A stretch of DNA of 64,000 nucleotides from JAPPHA01 sp963664045 (GCA_963664045.2 CAXXGT010000013.1:496001-560000); one strand, 5' to 3'. Positions 34,329-44,356 are shown, counted from the stretch's first letter. Numbers and translations: made by a program. Notes: a model not told the origin generated them from the letters alone.

Positions 34329-34979
34329 CTCTGTTCTTTCCTTCACCGAGCTGAAAACCCAACTGAATCGCTGAAGTTGCCGGACCTGTCGCGGCCGAGC
34401 GCAATGGGTTGCTGCGCGGTGTTGGGAGTAATCAGAATATGTCGCCGTGTTTTCGTGCTGTTTTCTACTTTCGCAGGGATGACATGACAACAATCTTAAG
34501 CGGAATCGAATCGAGTGCGGATAAATCCATGCGGAGATGACCAGGAAACCCGATTGGTCTTGTGAGGCTCATATCGGAGTGCCCTGTGGCAAGGATGCGG
34601 GCCGACTCGGCTGTGGCGACTTTTTGATTCGCCGGAACCAAGTTGAGGAACGAAAAGAGTCGAAATGAGAAATAAACGGGGTCTGCAAATCAGACGCGAG
34701 GTCATCGAGAGTGTCTGAAAGCGGATCGTTGGCCTGCCGTCGACACGGCCCGAAAATACTGGAGTGCTTACAACGCCAACGCGGTCCTTGCCATCGGGCG
34801 TTGCCTCAGGGACAGCCGAGGTCGTCAACCGCTGAAAGAACAGTTGGCTTTGCCGCATGAAACAGGGAATTTGGGATACGCTTGTGTGACGGTTCGTTCA
34901 TCGACAAGGGGATAAGGCCTCGACCTTTGAGTGCCTTGACGTTCGCGAACGCTGCGGCAAAGGTCCGAAGCCATCGACT
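34329..34979. other. Intergenic, no gene seen
   Basis: A stretch of about 650 bases between the EF-hand gene promoter and the HD-domain gene stop. No frame has recognisable features, and no RNA gene is visible. Confidence 0.4.
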
Positions 34980-35576
34980 TCAACCGTCGAACAGTTGGTT
35001 GAACGTCGCAAGAAACATGGCCTTGACCTCGGTCGGAGGACCCGGGCGGAGCTTCCTGTCCTGTAAATCTGCCGAGAGGGGTTTGCCAAACAAGCGGTTC
35101 GCCTCCCCCTTTGAAAACCCGGCCAGCTGTTCGGCCTCCAGTCGGGCGGAATGCTTGTCAACCCGCTTGATCGCCCGCTTCATTTCGGCTGGAAGCTTGG
35201 CGGGCAAGCCGAATCGCTGATGAATGGCAGTCGTCAGGCGCTCGTCCATTTCGGCGTAGCCAGGCCCCACGGAAGACTTGGCCGGGCCGACCATGTCCCC
35301 GATGACGTATTCCGGCGCGTCGTGGAGAAGTGCCGCGAGGCGCCAGCGCTTGTCAGCCCGTGGCCGAAACAGGGTGAGCATCTCGGCGACAAAGACCGAA
35401 TGTTCCGCGACCGAGTAAGGGAAGTCGCCGACCGTCTGACCGTTCCACCGCGCAACGAAGGACAGGCCATGCGCGATGTCCTCGATCTCGATGTCGAATG
35501 GAGAGGGATTGAACAGGTCCAGCCGGCGCCCCGAGAGCATTCGTTGCCAAACCCTTGTTTGCGGCCTTGCTGCCAT
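34980..35576 (-). CDS. HD-domain phosphohydrolase (YfbR-like)
   Basis: A 198-residue metal-dependent phosphohydrolase of the HD superfamily. The metal ligands are His in SVAEHSVFVAEM, the HD pair in AALLHDAPEYVIGD, and a later Asp in AIKRVDKHSARLEAEQL. The N-terminus (SGRRLDLFNPSPFDIEIEDI, AHGLSFVARWNGQT) is typical of the YfbR-like/phage-type group that acts on deoxynucleotides or small phosphoesters. It is divergent from ahcY, with 139 bases between starts. Confidence 0.85.
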   Translation of the reverse strand: MAARPQTRVWQRMLSGRRLDLFNPSPFDIEIEDIAHGLSFVARWNGQTVGDFPYSVAEHSVFVAEMLTLFRPRADKRWRLAALLHDAPEYVIGDMVGPAKSSVGPGYAEMDERLTTAIHQRFGLPAKLPAEMKRAIKRVDKHSARLEAEQLAGFSKGEANRLFGKPLSADLQDRKLRPGPPTEVKAMFLATFNQLFDG

Positions 35577-35715
35577 CGTCCTTCTGTTCTCCGCTCTCGG
35601 CCCATCCAGGGATTGAATCGGTGGAGAATACCGAAAGCCCCGATGACTTGTCGACCGAAATTGGCTTTGTTAAACGCCATCGACCCGCTTGGTGGCTGCG
35701 ATTGGAGGATGAGGC

Positions 35716-37110
35716 GTGCCCAAGGACTACGTTGTACACGATGTCGGATTGGCTGAGCACGGTCGCCGCGAGATCGAAATCGCGGAGACCGAAATGCCCG
35801 GCCTGATGGCGCTCAGGGAGGAGTACTCGGGCAAGGCTCCGCTTGAGGGAGCAAAGATCGCCGGGTCACTCCATATGACCATACAGACGGCAGTGTTGAT
35901 CGAGACGCTTAAGGCTCTCGGAGCAGAGGTTCGCTGGGCCTCCTGCAACATCTTTTCGACACAGGATCATGCAGCGGCGGCGATCGCTGAAACCGGAACG
36001 CCGGTTTTCGCATTCAAGGGCGAAACGCTGGAGGAATACTGGTCGTTCACCGACCGGATATTCGCCTTCGAGAACGGACCCGCAAACATGATCCTGGACG
36101 ATGGAGGTGATGCAACGCTTTATGTTCTTCTTGGTTCACGGGTCGAGGAAGGGGAGACCGATTTGATCGAAACTCCGGGTTCGGAAGAGGAGGAGTGCCT
36201 CTTTGCCCAGATCAGGAGTCGCCTGAATGAATCGCCAGGATGGTTTGTACGCCAAAGGGACTCCATTCGGGGTGTCAGCGAGGAAACGACGACCGGTGTG
36301 AACCGGCTTTACCAACTCCACGAGCAGGGGCGCCTGCCGTTTCCCGCGATCAACGTCAATGACTCGGTGACCAAGTCGAAATTCGACAACAAGTACGGTT
36401 GCAAGGAATCACTCGTCGACGGCATTCGCCGTGCGACCGACACGATGATCGCGGGAAAAGTTTCGGTTGTCTGCGGTTACGGGGACGTGGGGAAAGGCTG
36501 CGCTGCATCGCTTCGGGGCGCCGGAGCGCGGGTAAAGATAACGGAAATCGACCCGATCTGTGCCTTGCAGGCCGCAATGGATGGTTACGAAGTCACGACG
36601 GTCGAAGACGAAGCCGGGACCGCGGATATTTTCGTGACTGCAACAGGCAACCGCGATGTCATTCGCCTTGAGCACATGCGGGACATGAAGGACATGGCGA
36701 TCGTCGGAAACATCGGGCACTTCGACAACGAGATCCAGGTTTCGGCGCTGAGGAACCACCGATGGATCCGGGTCAAGGACCAGGTTGACATGATTGAGAT
36801 GCCTGGCGGAAACCGGATTATCCTGTTGTCGGAGGGCCGTCTTCTGAACCTTGGCAACGCCACCGGACACCCGTCCTTCGTCATGTCCGCTTCATTCACC
36901 AACCAGGTGCTCGCGCAGATCGAATTATGGAGTCGGGGAGACACGTACGAAAATGGCGTTCATGTTCTGCCCAAACACCTCGACGAGATGGTCGCCACGA
37001 TGCATCTTGAAAAGATCGGAGCACGACTTTCCCGGCTTACGGACGAGCAGGCGAAATACATTGGCGTCGACGTTGGCGGACCGTACAAGCCCGATCACTA
37101 CCGGTACTGA
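35716..37110 (+). CDS. ahcY: Adenosylhomocysteinase
   Basis: Cytoplasmic NAD-dependent enzyme, 464 residues, that splits S-adenosylhomocysteine to adenosine and homocysteine and keeps methyl transfer going. Clear motifs are the early substrate block PLEGAKIAGSLHMTIQTAVL, SCNIFSTQDHAAAAIA, the SKFDNKYGCKESLVDGIRRA active-site segment, the NAD-binding VVCGYGDVGKGCAASLRGAGA, and the C-terminal KIGARLSRLTDEQAKYIGV ending KPDHYRY. The start is GTG at 35716 with GGAGG ten bases before. Length and all motifs are complete. No SAH riboswitch pattern is seen upstream. Confidence 0.97.
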   Translation: MPKDYVVHDVGLAEHGRREIEIAETEMPGLMALREEYSGKAPLEGAKIAGSLHMTIQTAVLIETLKALGAEVRWASCNIFSTQDHAAAAIAETGTPVFAFKGETLEEYWSFTDRIFAFENGPANMILDDGGDATLYVLLGSRVEEGETDLIETPGSEEEECLFAQIRSRLNESPGWFVRQRDSIRGVSEETTTGVNRLYQLHEQGRLPFPAINVNDSVTKSKFDNKYGCKESLVDGIRRATDTMIAGKVSVVCGYGDVGKGCAASLRGAGARVKITEIDPICALQAAMDGYEVTTVEDEAGTADIFVTATGNRDVIRLEHMRDMKDMAIVGNIGHFDNEIQVSALRNHRWIRVKDQVDMIEMPGGNRIILLSEGRLLNLGNATGHPSFVMSASFTNQVLAQIELWSRGDTYENGVHVLPKHLDEMVATMHLEKIGARLSRLTDEQAKYIGVDVGGPYKPDHYRY

Positions 37111-37645
37111 CGCGCGGCCCTTGGCGGGTTGAAGGTGAGGGCGACAGTCCCGCCCCGGAATCATCTCGGTGCACGTTAACGATGACATACTCGTCCCCTT
37201 TCCCGGGCAGCTATCAACATCACGCGCGTATCCGTAACGGGAATCCGTGTGAATCGATGGATTATGCAGGTTGGTCATCGCCAGGATTCGGCCTCTACGG
37301 TTGAGTGTTTTCCAAGTGTTTGCCCTGGCCGTCAGCAACGGAGATTTCTCGTTCTGCCCGGCGTCCGGTTGCAGGGATTGGTATCGCGAGTTCCGCAGGT
37401 GGCACCGGACAGAATTGCAGGTCAACGTCCTGGTTGATGCACTCGTTCAGACATGGAAAACCAGAAGGCCCATTCTGTCCTTTTCCTCGACGAATGGACT
37501 GTCTCGCTATCCGCCTCCGGCCCGATATGCCAATCGCCGGACCCATTCACCGCGGAATTCACGCACGCTGCCTCATGCCCAAGCAATAAACGCAACAGTG
37601 CGGGCCTGAATGCGTCGCGATCGTTGCGCAGATCGCGATATGTGG
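37111..37645. other. Intergenic, left flank of the IS607-type element
   Basis: No gene is seen between ahcY and the IS607-type resolvase start. The left end of the element should lie here but has no inverted repeats to mark it. Confidence 0.4.
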
Positions 37646-38194
37646 ATGACGACGACACGTCTTGCGAGACGCGAGAAGGTCACGACGCAAACCATACGAC
37701 GCTGGATCGAGGGTGGGCGCTACCAACGATTTTAGCGGACACCCGGCGGACATTACAGGGTCTGGGTTCCCGTCGATCCCGACACGATCCTTTACGCCCG
37801 TGTCTCCAGTGCCAGGCAAGGATCTTCTCTCGACACCCAGGAGCGGCTCCTGCGCGCCCGCTACCCGGACGGACGCGTCGTCCGTGATGTTGGATCCGGG
37901 TTCGATTTCGAGCGACGAGGCCTTGTCGCCCTGTTGGAACGCGCGTTGCGCGGAGAGGCAGTCCATGTGGTGGCTGCCACATCGGAGTGCATCACCCGGG
38001 CCGGCTACCCGCTCATCAGACACGTCATCGAACTTTCGGGAGGAAGCATCGAGCTTCTGGAAGAGGACGATCGTCCCGGCCCGTTCGACGTCCGCTTCCT
38101 CGTTGGGTCTATCGCTTCCTTCTGCAACGCCCACCATGGGAAGCGTTGTGGTCAAGGGCACAGGAAAGATCGGGGCCTACCCGAAGAACCCTGA
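37646..38194 (+). pseudogene. IS607-type serine resolvase (TnpA) with in-frame stop
   Basis: A MerR-like helix-turn-helix (RLARREKVTTQTIRRWIEGG) is followed by the serine-recombinase domain (ILYARVSSARQ with the catalytic Ser, LDTQERLLRARYPDGRVV, ERRGLVALLERALRG, IRHVIELSGG, RFLVGSIASFCNAHHGKR). One frame links both parts, but a TAG at 37733-37735 interrupts the linker just before RTPGGHYRVWVPVD. Without readthrough the protein cannot be made whole. The end overlaps tnpB by 59 bases, the normal arrangement in this group. Confidence 0.78.
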
Positions 38195-39332
38195 GTTGCT
38201 GCATGAGCTGGTCCGCCAGCAGCGCCGCGCATGCAACCTCGCGATCGCCTGCTTCATGGAGGTCGATCGCGGCCTCGTGGAGCCGAAGGGCCCGGATCTC
38301 GAGCAGACCGCTCTCCGCGCAACGATCCGCGACTTCGTGCGTTCGGAGGTTGAGGAGCGCGGCGGCGCGTTCCGCTCCGCCGACTGCGACGAGGCGCTCG
38401 ACGCGGCGATCAGGACCCGGGACGCCGTGATCCGGCGCCGGAAGGAAGGCGAAGGTTGCGGCTTTTCCTTTCGCAGCATCGGGGACATACGGCAGCGCAT
38501 TGCCGTCCGGAAACTCTCGGCCGGCTTCGTCGCGCAGAACGTCGACCTTGCAGAACCCATGTCCGGGGAGGCGTGGGGGAAGCTGACGACCATCGTGCTT
38601 GGGCGGGGGCAGTGGTTCATCTGCGCTCGGATGCACATTGTCACTGTGGGGCAGGACGAAATCCAGCTCCGCTCCATCGTGTCCCTTGAGCCCGGTGTGC
38701 GCACCTTCGTGACCGCATGCTCGATGAACAACGCCGCCAGCCACGGTGACGGCTTCCATGCCGACAAGGTGTTTCCGCTCCTGCTCGAGCTCGACCGCCT
38801 GGTCGGACAGCGCGCGAAGGCAAGGCACGGGGACCGGAAGCGCCACTTCGAGAAGCGCATCGACAGGCTTGCCGTCCGTCTCCGCAACCTGGTCGACGAC
38901 CTGCACCGGCGGCTTGCCTGCGATCTCGTCCAGGCCCTCGAGGTGATCCTCCTTCCATCCTTCGAGACCAGGGACATGAGCGCCAGGTCGGAGCGGAAGA
39001 TCAGGACGAAGACCGTGCGCGCGATGCCGGGCCTGGCGCATGACCGCTTTCAGCGGAAGCCGGCGTGGATGTGCCGGAAATACGGAAAGCGGCCCATCGT
39101 CGCGAACGAGGCCTATACCAGCAGGACGCGCTCATGGGACGGCTTCGTCGACCAGAAGCCTGGCGGCGCGAAGACGGTCTCGAACGCCAGCATCGTCGTC
39201 GACCGCGACATCAACGGCGCACGCGGCATCCTGCTTCGTGCACTGTACGGCAACCTGGGCCGTTTTCGGTCGGCGGGCGCAGCAGTCGCGTGCGTTGCGG
39301 AAAATATCAAGTGGTTCGTGCGTTCGCAGTAA
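38136..39332 (+). CDS. IS607-type TnpB, RuvC-I Asp replaced by Glu
   Basis: RNA-guided nuclease family protein, 398 residues, ATG at 38136. Family landmarks are the N-terminal VVVKGTGKIGAYPKNPE, the bridge and RuvC-I region ending SLEPGVRTFVT, RuvC-II VILLPSFET (Glu277), and RuvC-III VVDRDINGARGILLRAL (Asp358). In RuvC-I the usual Asp is Glu185 (GAG at 38688-38690). The zinc-finger area reads NEAYTSRTRSWDG, with Arg in place of the usual Cys. Together these changes suggest reduced or lost cleavage. The frame is otherwise full length with no stops. Any guide RNA would overlap the 3' end and the following 300 bases. Confidence 0.8.
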   Translation: MGSVVVKGTGKIGAYPKNPELLHELVRQQRRACNLAIACFMEVDRGLVEPKGPDLEQTALRATIRDFVRSEVEERGGAFRSADCDEALDAAIRTRDAVIRRRKEGEGCGFSFRSIGDIRQRIAVRKLSAGFVAQNVDLAEPMSGEAWGKLTTIVLGRGQWFICARMHIVTVGQDEIQLRSIVSLEPGVRTFVTACSMNNAASHGDGFHADKVFPLLLELDRLVGQRAKARHGDRKRHFEKRIDRLAVRLRNLVDDLHRRLACDLVQALEVILLPSFETRDMSARSERKIRTKTVRAMPGLAHDRFQRKPAWMCRKYGKRPIVANEAYTSRTRSWDGFVDQKPGGAKTVSNASIVVDRDINGARGILLRALYGNLGRFRSAGAAVACVAENIKWFVRSQ

Positions 39333-39630
39333 CAGGAGAACCGGTCGCCAGAGCGGCATTCGGATTCCAGTGCCTCAACCCGCCGGCATCCGCGCGGATC
39401 GGCAATTTGACCCGGTGAGTTCCCGTTTCTACTTCCGCGGATTCAACGCATAGTGGCGAACATGATGTGCCTTGTTCCCTTACCATCCTGATATGGTAGA
39501 AAGGCGTCCGCCGGGTTTGTGCCTGGCTCCGAATGCCCGATGAGCCGTCAACCGGCTGCGGGTGAGGGGATTTCGGTCGGGGGTTGAGGACGAACAGTGT
39601 TTCGTCTCGAAGTCGTGTTGGGGGGACGTC
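39333..39630. other. Intergenic; possible guide-RNA region of the TnpB element
   Basis: No gene. Transposon guide RNAs of TnpB elements normally start inside the 3' end of tnpB and run past its stop, so this is where one would lie. I could not identify a scaffold or the element's right end by eye. A ribosome site for the helicase (GGGGGGA) lies at its right end. Confidence 0.3.
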
Positions 39631-42600
39631 ATGGCATTTAGCGGCTGTGTTTTGCATGGCGGCTGGATCCCTGTCGGGACCGGTGGGAGTTTCGTGATCT
39701 GGGCGGAGAGTTTCGGGACCGGAAACGGTGCGGAACCGGGACGTCATCCCTTCCAGCTGGATCCGAACGCTCTTCTCGAAGTAATGAGGTCCGCCTTTCC
39801 GGCCTCGCTGGCGGATCTGGGGCCAATGACTCTGCGCGCGCTTTTACCCGGCGATTCGGAAAATCCGGTGCTGTCGCCGGAATGGCGGGCCGAACGCGAC
39901 GTGGATACCGCGGAGCCGGAAGTGTGGCGATGGTGGGTCATCGACGGGCTTTCAGTCGCGAATCCGGCAGCCGTGCTCGATTCGATCGATTTCCTGCGGG
40001 ACTTCCCCGAAATCCGTGTCGGAAGCGATCTCCGTTTCTGGGCCGGGCTCTCAAACCGGCTGGACGATGCGATCCGGCGTCACGAGTACCTGCCTGCGAT
40101 TTTTCCCGAGGCGCTGCCGACGAAATCCGGCCGGAAGACGCGCGCGAAGCGGACGGGACAATCTATCATCTTTGACGCCGGTTGGGAGTTGACCGGAGAG
40201 ACTGCAGCAACCCTTGTCGAGTCGTTTTCCGCAGCCATCCCTGGTGTCTGCAGAGCCCTCCGAACAGAAGGTCCCGCGTTGACGAACGCCGATTCGTGCT
40301 TGCATGACGCCAGAGGCCTGATTCGCCAGTTCGTCTCTGTGGAACTGCAGCGGCGCATCCAATCCGCCCGGTTTCCGGTCTCGGCCCTGAAGCGATTCCG
40401 GGACCCCTTCCCCGGGCAGGCCCTGCCGGAACCGGCTTTGCGCCCAGGAGTAAGAGAGACGGCCCGGTATGCCGATGCCGCCGTTACCGAGACCGAATGG
40501 CGGCAATGGTGCCGTTGGCGCGACAAGATCAACCGGTCCGCGGCAGCGGCGGATGAGCGGATCTGTTTCCGGCTGTCCGATCCGGAGCCAGGAGCACCGG
40601 ACCTGTGGCGCCTGGAATGGCTCCTCACATCCAGTAGCGACCCCTCGCTCATGATTCCGCTCGCGGAATTCTGGACATCCCGCAGGTCGGCCCGGAGCAT
40701 CGCCGAGGTCCTGCTGCAACTTGGCCAGGCGGCGCGACTGTACATGAAGATCTGGGAGGGCATGGAATCAAGTGCCCCAGATTCCGTTCTTCTCGACAGG
40801 GGTGAGGCGTTGGCGTTCCTTCGAGAGGACGCCCCAATCCTTCAGGGGGCGGGGTTCCGCGTCATCGTCCCTTCGTGGTGGACAGTGACAGGTCAGCAGC
40901 GGCTCCGGATCCGGATGTCGGCCAGGTCCGCGAACGGCAACGGGAGCGCGGGAACCGAATCGAGTGGGCTCCTCGGGATGGATACCGTGGTTCAATGGCA
41001 ACCGACGGTGGTTCTCGACGGCATCCCCATGACCCGGGAGGAATGGGAAGCCATCGTGCGGGCCAAGGAAGGCCTGGTATTCATGCGGGGCCAATGGATG
41101 GAACTCAGCGCCGCGGAAGTCGCGCGGCTAGAGGAATTCTGGCGGACCGACGCCCGGATGGAAGAGACCAGCCTCGCCGACTTGTTGCGGGCCTCTGCTG
41201 ACCCGGACACGGAGGTGGTCTTCGAAGATGGTCTTGGTCAGGCCATGGAAACGTTTCGGAAGCCGGGTGCCCTCAGGGTTCAGAGCCAACCGGAATCCCT
41301 GACCGGCACGCTCCGGAACTATCAGTTGCGCGGATTCTCCTGGCTCACCTATCTTGAAGGTCTGGGTTTCGGCGCGTGCCTGGCCGACGACATGGGACTC
41401 GGCAAGACCATACAGGTCCTGGCCACCCTGCTTCAGGACCGCGCTGCCCATCCCGATGCCGGTCCGACCCTCCTGGTTGCGCCCACGTCTGTCCTGGGCA
41501 ACTGGCAGCGCGAAGCGAGCCGCTTCGCGCCGATGCTGAAAACGTGCATCCACCACGGAAGCCGGCGCCCGCAGACCCTCGAAGAATTGAAGAACTCGAT
41601 CGCCGGAATCGACCTGGTGATCCTGTCATTCGGCGTGGCCCGCCTGGACGGCAAACTCCTCAAAAAGATCCAATGGCGACGCCTGGTGGTCGATGAAGCC
41701 CAGAACGTGAAGAACCCCTCGGCCGCCATCACCAAGGCCCTCTCGGCGATTCCGTCGAAACGCCGGGTCGCTCTGACCGGGACGCCGGTCGAAAATCGGC
41801 TCCTGGATCTCTGGTCGTTGTTTAGCGTCGTCAACCCGGGATTCCTCGGAAACGTGACGCAGTTCCGGAAGGAATTCGAACGGCCGATCATGCGCAACGG
41901 CGACCAGAAGGCTCTCGCGCGTCTCAAGGAAATGGTTCAACCCTTCATCCTTCGGCGGTTGAAGAGCGACAAGTCGATCATCAGCGACCTCCCGGACAAG
42001 ATCGAACAGAACGCCCACTGCAGCCTCACCAACGAGCAGGCGACGCTCTACGAGGCAGTGGTCCGGGACATCGATGCGCGGCTGACCGAAGAAGACGGAA
42101 TCGGCCGCCAGGGCCTGATGCTCTCGGCGCTTACGCGGCTGAAGCAGATCTGCAACCATCCGGCTCAGTACCTCCAGGACGGTAGCGAATTTTCGGAATC
42201 GAGGTCGCACAAGCTTGCCCGGGTCTGCGAGATGCTCGAGGAAATCCATGCTGAAGGCGAGAGCGTCCTCCTGTTCACGCAGTTCACCGAGGTCGGCCGG
42301 GCCATGGAAGCGCTGATCCGGAGCCGATTCGGCGGCCCTGTCCATTATCTTCATGGAGGGACACCGATCGGCCTGCGCCAGCATATGGTGGACCAGTTCC
42401 AGGACCCGGAATCGGAACCGTCGGTATTTGTACTCTCGCTGCGGGCAGCCGGCGTGGGCTTGACGCTAACCCGGGCCAATCACGTGATCCACTTTGACCG
42501 GTGGTGGAATCCGGCGGTCGAGAACCAGGCAACCGATCGGGCCTACAGGATCGGCCAGACCAAGGTGGTCATGGTTCACAAGATGGTCACGCTCGGCACT

Positions 42601-42750
42601 CTCGAGGAACGGATCGATCACCTGATCGAATCCAAGCGAAAACTGGCGGAAGAGGTGGTGGGTACCGGCGAGTCCTGGCTCGCGGACATGGGGAATGACG
42701 CCTTCCGCGACCTGATCCGGCTTGACAGGCATGATGCGGTGATCTCCTGA
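39631..42750 (+). CDS. SNF2-family DEAD/DEAH-box helicase
   Basis: A 1,039-residue ATP-driven DNA translocase. The N-terminal 530 residues form the SNF2-associated region seen in bacterial HepA/Rad54-like proteins. The motor has LADDMGLGKTIQVLATLL (Walker A), LVVDEAQNVKNPS (DEAQ box), LTGTPVENRLLDLWSLF (motif III), LFTQFTEVGRAMEALI and FDRWWNPAVENQATDRAYRI (motif VI region). The start ATG at 39631 follows a G-rich ribosome site. The SWIM zinc-finger gene follows 109 bases downstream, a common pairing in bacteria, so the two probably act as one complex on DNA, RNA-polymerase recycling or repair. Confidence 0.93.
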   Translation: MAFSGCVLHGGWIPVGTGGSFVIWAESFGTGNGAEPGRHPFQLDPNALLEVMRSAFPASLADLGPMTLRALLPGDSENPVLSPEWRAERDVDTAEPEVWRWWVIDGLSVANPAAVLDSIDFLRDFPEIRVGSDLRFWAGLSNRLDDAIRRHEYLPAIFPEALPTKSGRKTRAKRTGQSIIFDAGWELTGETAATLVESFSAAIPGVCRALRTEGPALTNADSCLHDARGLIRQFVSVELQRRIQSARFPVSALKRFRDPFPGQALPEPALRPGVRETARYADAAVTETEWRQWCRWRDKINRSAAAADERICFRLSDPEPGAPDLWRLEWLLTSSSDPSLMIPLAEFWTSRRSARSIAEVLLQLGQAARLYMKIWEGMESSAPDSVLLDRGEALAFLREDAPILQGAGFRVIVPSWWTVTGQQRLRIRMSARSANGNGSAGTESSGLLGMDTVVQWQPTVVLDGIPMTREEWEAIVRAKEGLVFMRGQWMELSAAEVARLEEFWRTDARMEETSLADLLRASADPDTEVVFEDGLGQAMETFRKPGALRVQSQPESLTGTLRNYQLRGFSWLTYLEGLGFGACLADDMGLGKTIQVLATLLQDRAAHPDAGPTLLVAPTSVLGNWQREASRFAPMLKTCIHHGSRRPQTLEELKNSIAGIDLVILSFGVARLDGKLLKKIQWRRLVVDEAQNVKNPSAAITKALSAIPSKRRVALTGTPVENRLLDLWSLFSVVNPGFLGNVTQFRKEFERPIMRNGDQKALARLKEMVQPFILRRLKSDKSIISDLPDKIEQNAHCSLTNEQATLYEAVVRDIDARLTEEDGIGRQGLMLSALTRLKQICNHPAQYLQDGSEFSESRSHKLARVCEMLEEIHAEGESVLLFTQFTEVGRAMEALIRSRFGGPVHYLHGGTPIGLRQHMVDQFQDPESEPSVFVLSLRAAGVGLTLTRANHVIHFDRWWNPAVENQATDRAYRIGQTKVVMVHKMVTLGTLEERIDHLIESKRKLAEEVVGTGESWLADMGNDAFRDLIRLDRHDAVIS

Positions 42751-42859
42751 CGAACGAAACGGCAGGAACGATGAAGATGGGGATGTTGGCGTAGGAACCG
42801 GCACGGGCGTTGGCGCAAACGGGACCGGGCCAACCGGGGAGAATTCGGGGGTGGGCGTG

Positions 42860-43741
42860 ATGGCCAATCGAAGCAAGACCTGGTGGGGACGGGAATTTCT
42901 GGCTGCGCTTGAGGGATTCATGGATTCTGGCCGTCTTGCCCGGGGCCGAAGTTATTCCGGACCCCGCCGGATCGTGAAGTTCGCCATTACGGGCAATCGC
43001 GTGACCGCGACCCTCGAAGGCAACATCAACCCTTATTTCGGCGTCTACGACACCCCTTACTACAAGGTTGAGGTCACGCTCACCCGGATCGCGCAGAAAC
43101 ACTGGAAGACGGCTCTCGAACGCCTCGGTGACAATGCCAACTGGGTTGCCCACCTCATTCTCGGCGAAATGCCCCCGACGATCGACGGGGCGCTGACCGA
43201 AGCGCCGGTGGGACTGCTGCCCGCCAGCGGGAAGGAAATCCGGTCGACCTGCAGCTGCCCGGATTGGGCCAATCCGTGCAAGCATGTCGCCGGCGTGTAC
43301 TGTCGGGTTGCAGGGATGATCGATTACGATCCCTTCCTTCTGTTCGAGCTCCGGGGCCTCGACAGGAAACGGCTTTTCGAGGCCGTCCGAAAATCCGAAT
43401 TCGGCGCGGCTCTGGGCAGCGAAGTGTCTTCGTCCGAACCAGATCTTGCGGATGCCCTCGGGGAGCCCCGGATCCCGGTTGTGGACAGTGTTCTGCCCGA
43501 CATCGATCCCGGCGACCAAAGGGACTTCTGGCTCGGGAAACCCCTGCCGCGGGATCCGGCAGCGGGCCGGCCTCCACCGCCGGTCTCGGTTCTCCCCATG
43601 CGGCGGGCCGGAGATTATCCCGAATTCTGGCAGAGCGACGCTTCTTTCCTCGAGGCCATGGGGGAAGTCTATGACCGGATCGCGAAGTCCTTGCCGGCCC
43701 CCCGGAACCGGGACCGGGATTTGCAGCTGTTTGACCGATAG
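42860..43741 (+). CDS. SWIM zinc-finger protein
   Basis: A 293-residue protein with a SWIM zinc finger, CSCPDWANPCKHVAGVYC (CxC, then CxH), at about residues 130-150. It is preceded by a conserved N-terminal domain (KTWWGREFLAALEGFMDSGR, RGRSYSGPRRIVKFAI) typical of partners of SNF2 helicases. The C-terminal part is proline-rich and then helical. SWIM domains bind DNA or protein, and this one presumably guides or regulates the helicase encoded just upstream. The ATG at 42860 is chosen; a GTG nine bases earlier is also possible. Confidence 0.87.
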   Translation: MANRSKTWWGREFLAALEGFMDSGRLARGRSYSGPRRIVKFAITGNRVTATLEGNINPYFGVYDTPYYKVEVTLTRIAQKHWKTALERLGDNANWVAHLILGEMPPTIDGALTEAPVGLLPASGKEIRSTCSCPDWANPCKHVAGVYCRVAGMIDYDPFLLFELRGLDRKRLFEAVRKSEFGAALGSEVSSSEPDLADALGEPRIPVVDSVLPDIDPGDQRDFWLGKPLPRDPAAGRPPPPVSVLPMRRAGDYPEFWQSDASFLEAMGEVYDRIAKSLPAPRNRDRDLQLFDR

Positions 43742-43920
43742 GACAATTGGCGATTCCGCGCCGTTCACTTGAGATTGCAAACCTGGTCGAGAAAACGTTC
43801 CGACAGTACACAGGGAGACCATGTGGCGGCCGGGCGCCGCGGTCGAACCACGACAGTGGACCCGGAATCGGGCGTCGGACCGCAGTCTCGTGGGCGATTT
43901 CGAAATCCGGTCCGGCGGAC

Positions 43921-44337
43921 CTAAAGCCCGCCCATCCTGCAAATGGTCTTCCACTCGTTTTCGGTTACAGGTTGAACGGACAGCCGGGTGTTGTTGACAA
44001 GCACCATTGCCGAAAGCTCGGGAGTCGCCCTGCATTGCGCCAGAGTTACCGGGACCGGAAGTGACTCGACAGCCTTGACGTCGACGCATTCCCAACGAGG
44101 ATCATCGGTCGTGCTGTCAGGATGGACTTCGGCCGTGATCTCGACGATTCCGACAATCCTTTTTTCGCCAACCGAGTGATAGAAGAAACCCCGATCCCCG
44201 ACTTTCATTTCCCTCATGTTGTTGCGGGCCTGGTAGTTGCGGATTCCGTCCCACTCCTCGCCGTCAGGATTCGAACTCGAGACCTGGTCGTCCCAACTCC
44301 ATTCGCCGGGTTCTGATTTGAACAGCCAATGTGCCAT
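43921..44337 (-). CDS. EVE-domain protein
   Basis: A 138-residue PUA-like EVE domain protein that binds modified bases in nucleic acid. MAHWLFKSEPGEWSWDDQ, WDGIRNYQARNNMREMKVGD and FYHSVGEKRIVGIVEI are the family hallmarks. It lies just downstream of gpsA in the same direction, a conserved alphaproteobacterial arrangement. It is more likely a housekeeping protein than part of a defence system, although it is convergent with the SNF2/SWIM pair. Confidence 0.92.
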   Translation of the reverse strand: MAHWLFKSEPGEWSWDDQVSSSNPDGEEWDGIRNYQARNNMREMKVGDRGFFYHSVGEKRIVGIVEITAEVHPDSTTDDPRWECVDVKAVESLPVPVTLAQCRATPELSAMVLVNNTRLSVQPVTENEWKTICRMGGL

Positions 44338-44356
44338 CTTCGAAAACTCCTTTCGT

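Noticed and set aside
35577..35715. SAH riboswitch upstream of ahcY
   Set aside because: A few GC-rich pieces resemble the pattern, but the ordered conserved core could not be found.
38109..39041. Minus-strand frame opposite tnpB
   Set aside because: It is an antisense shadow of the TnpB gene, with no family motif.
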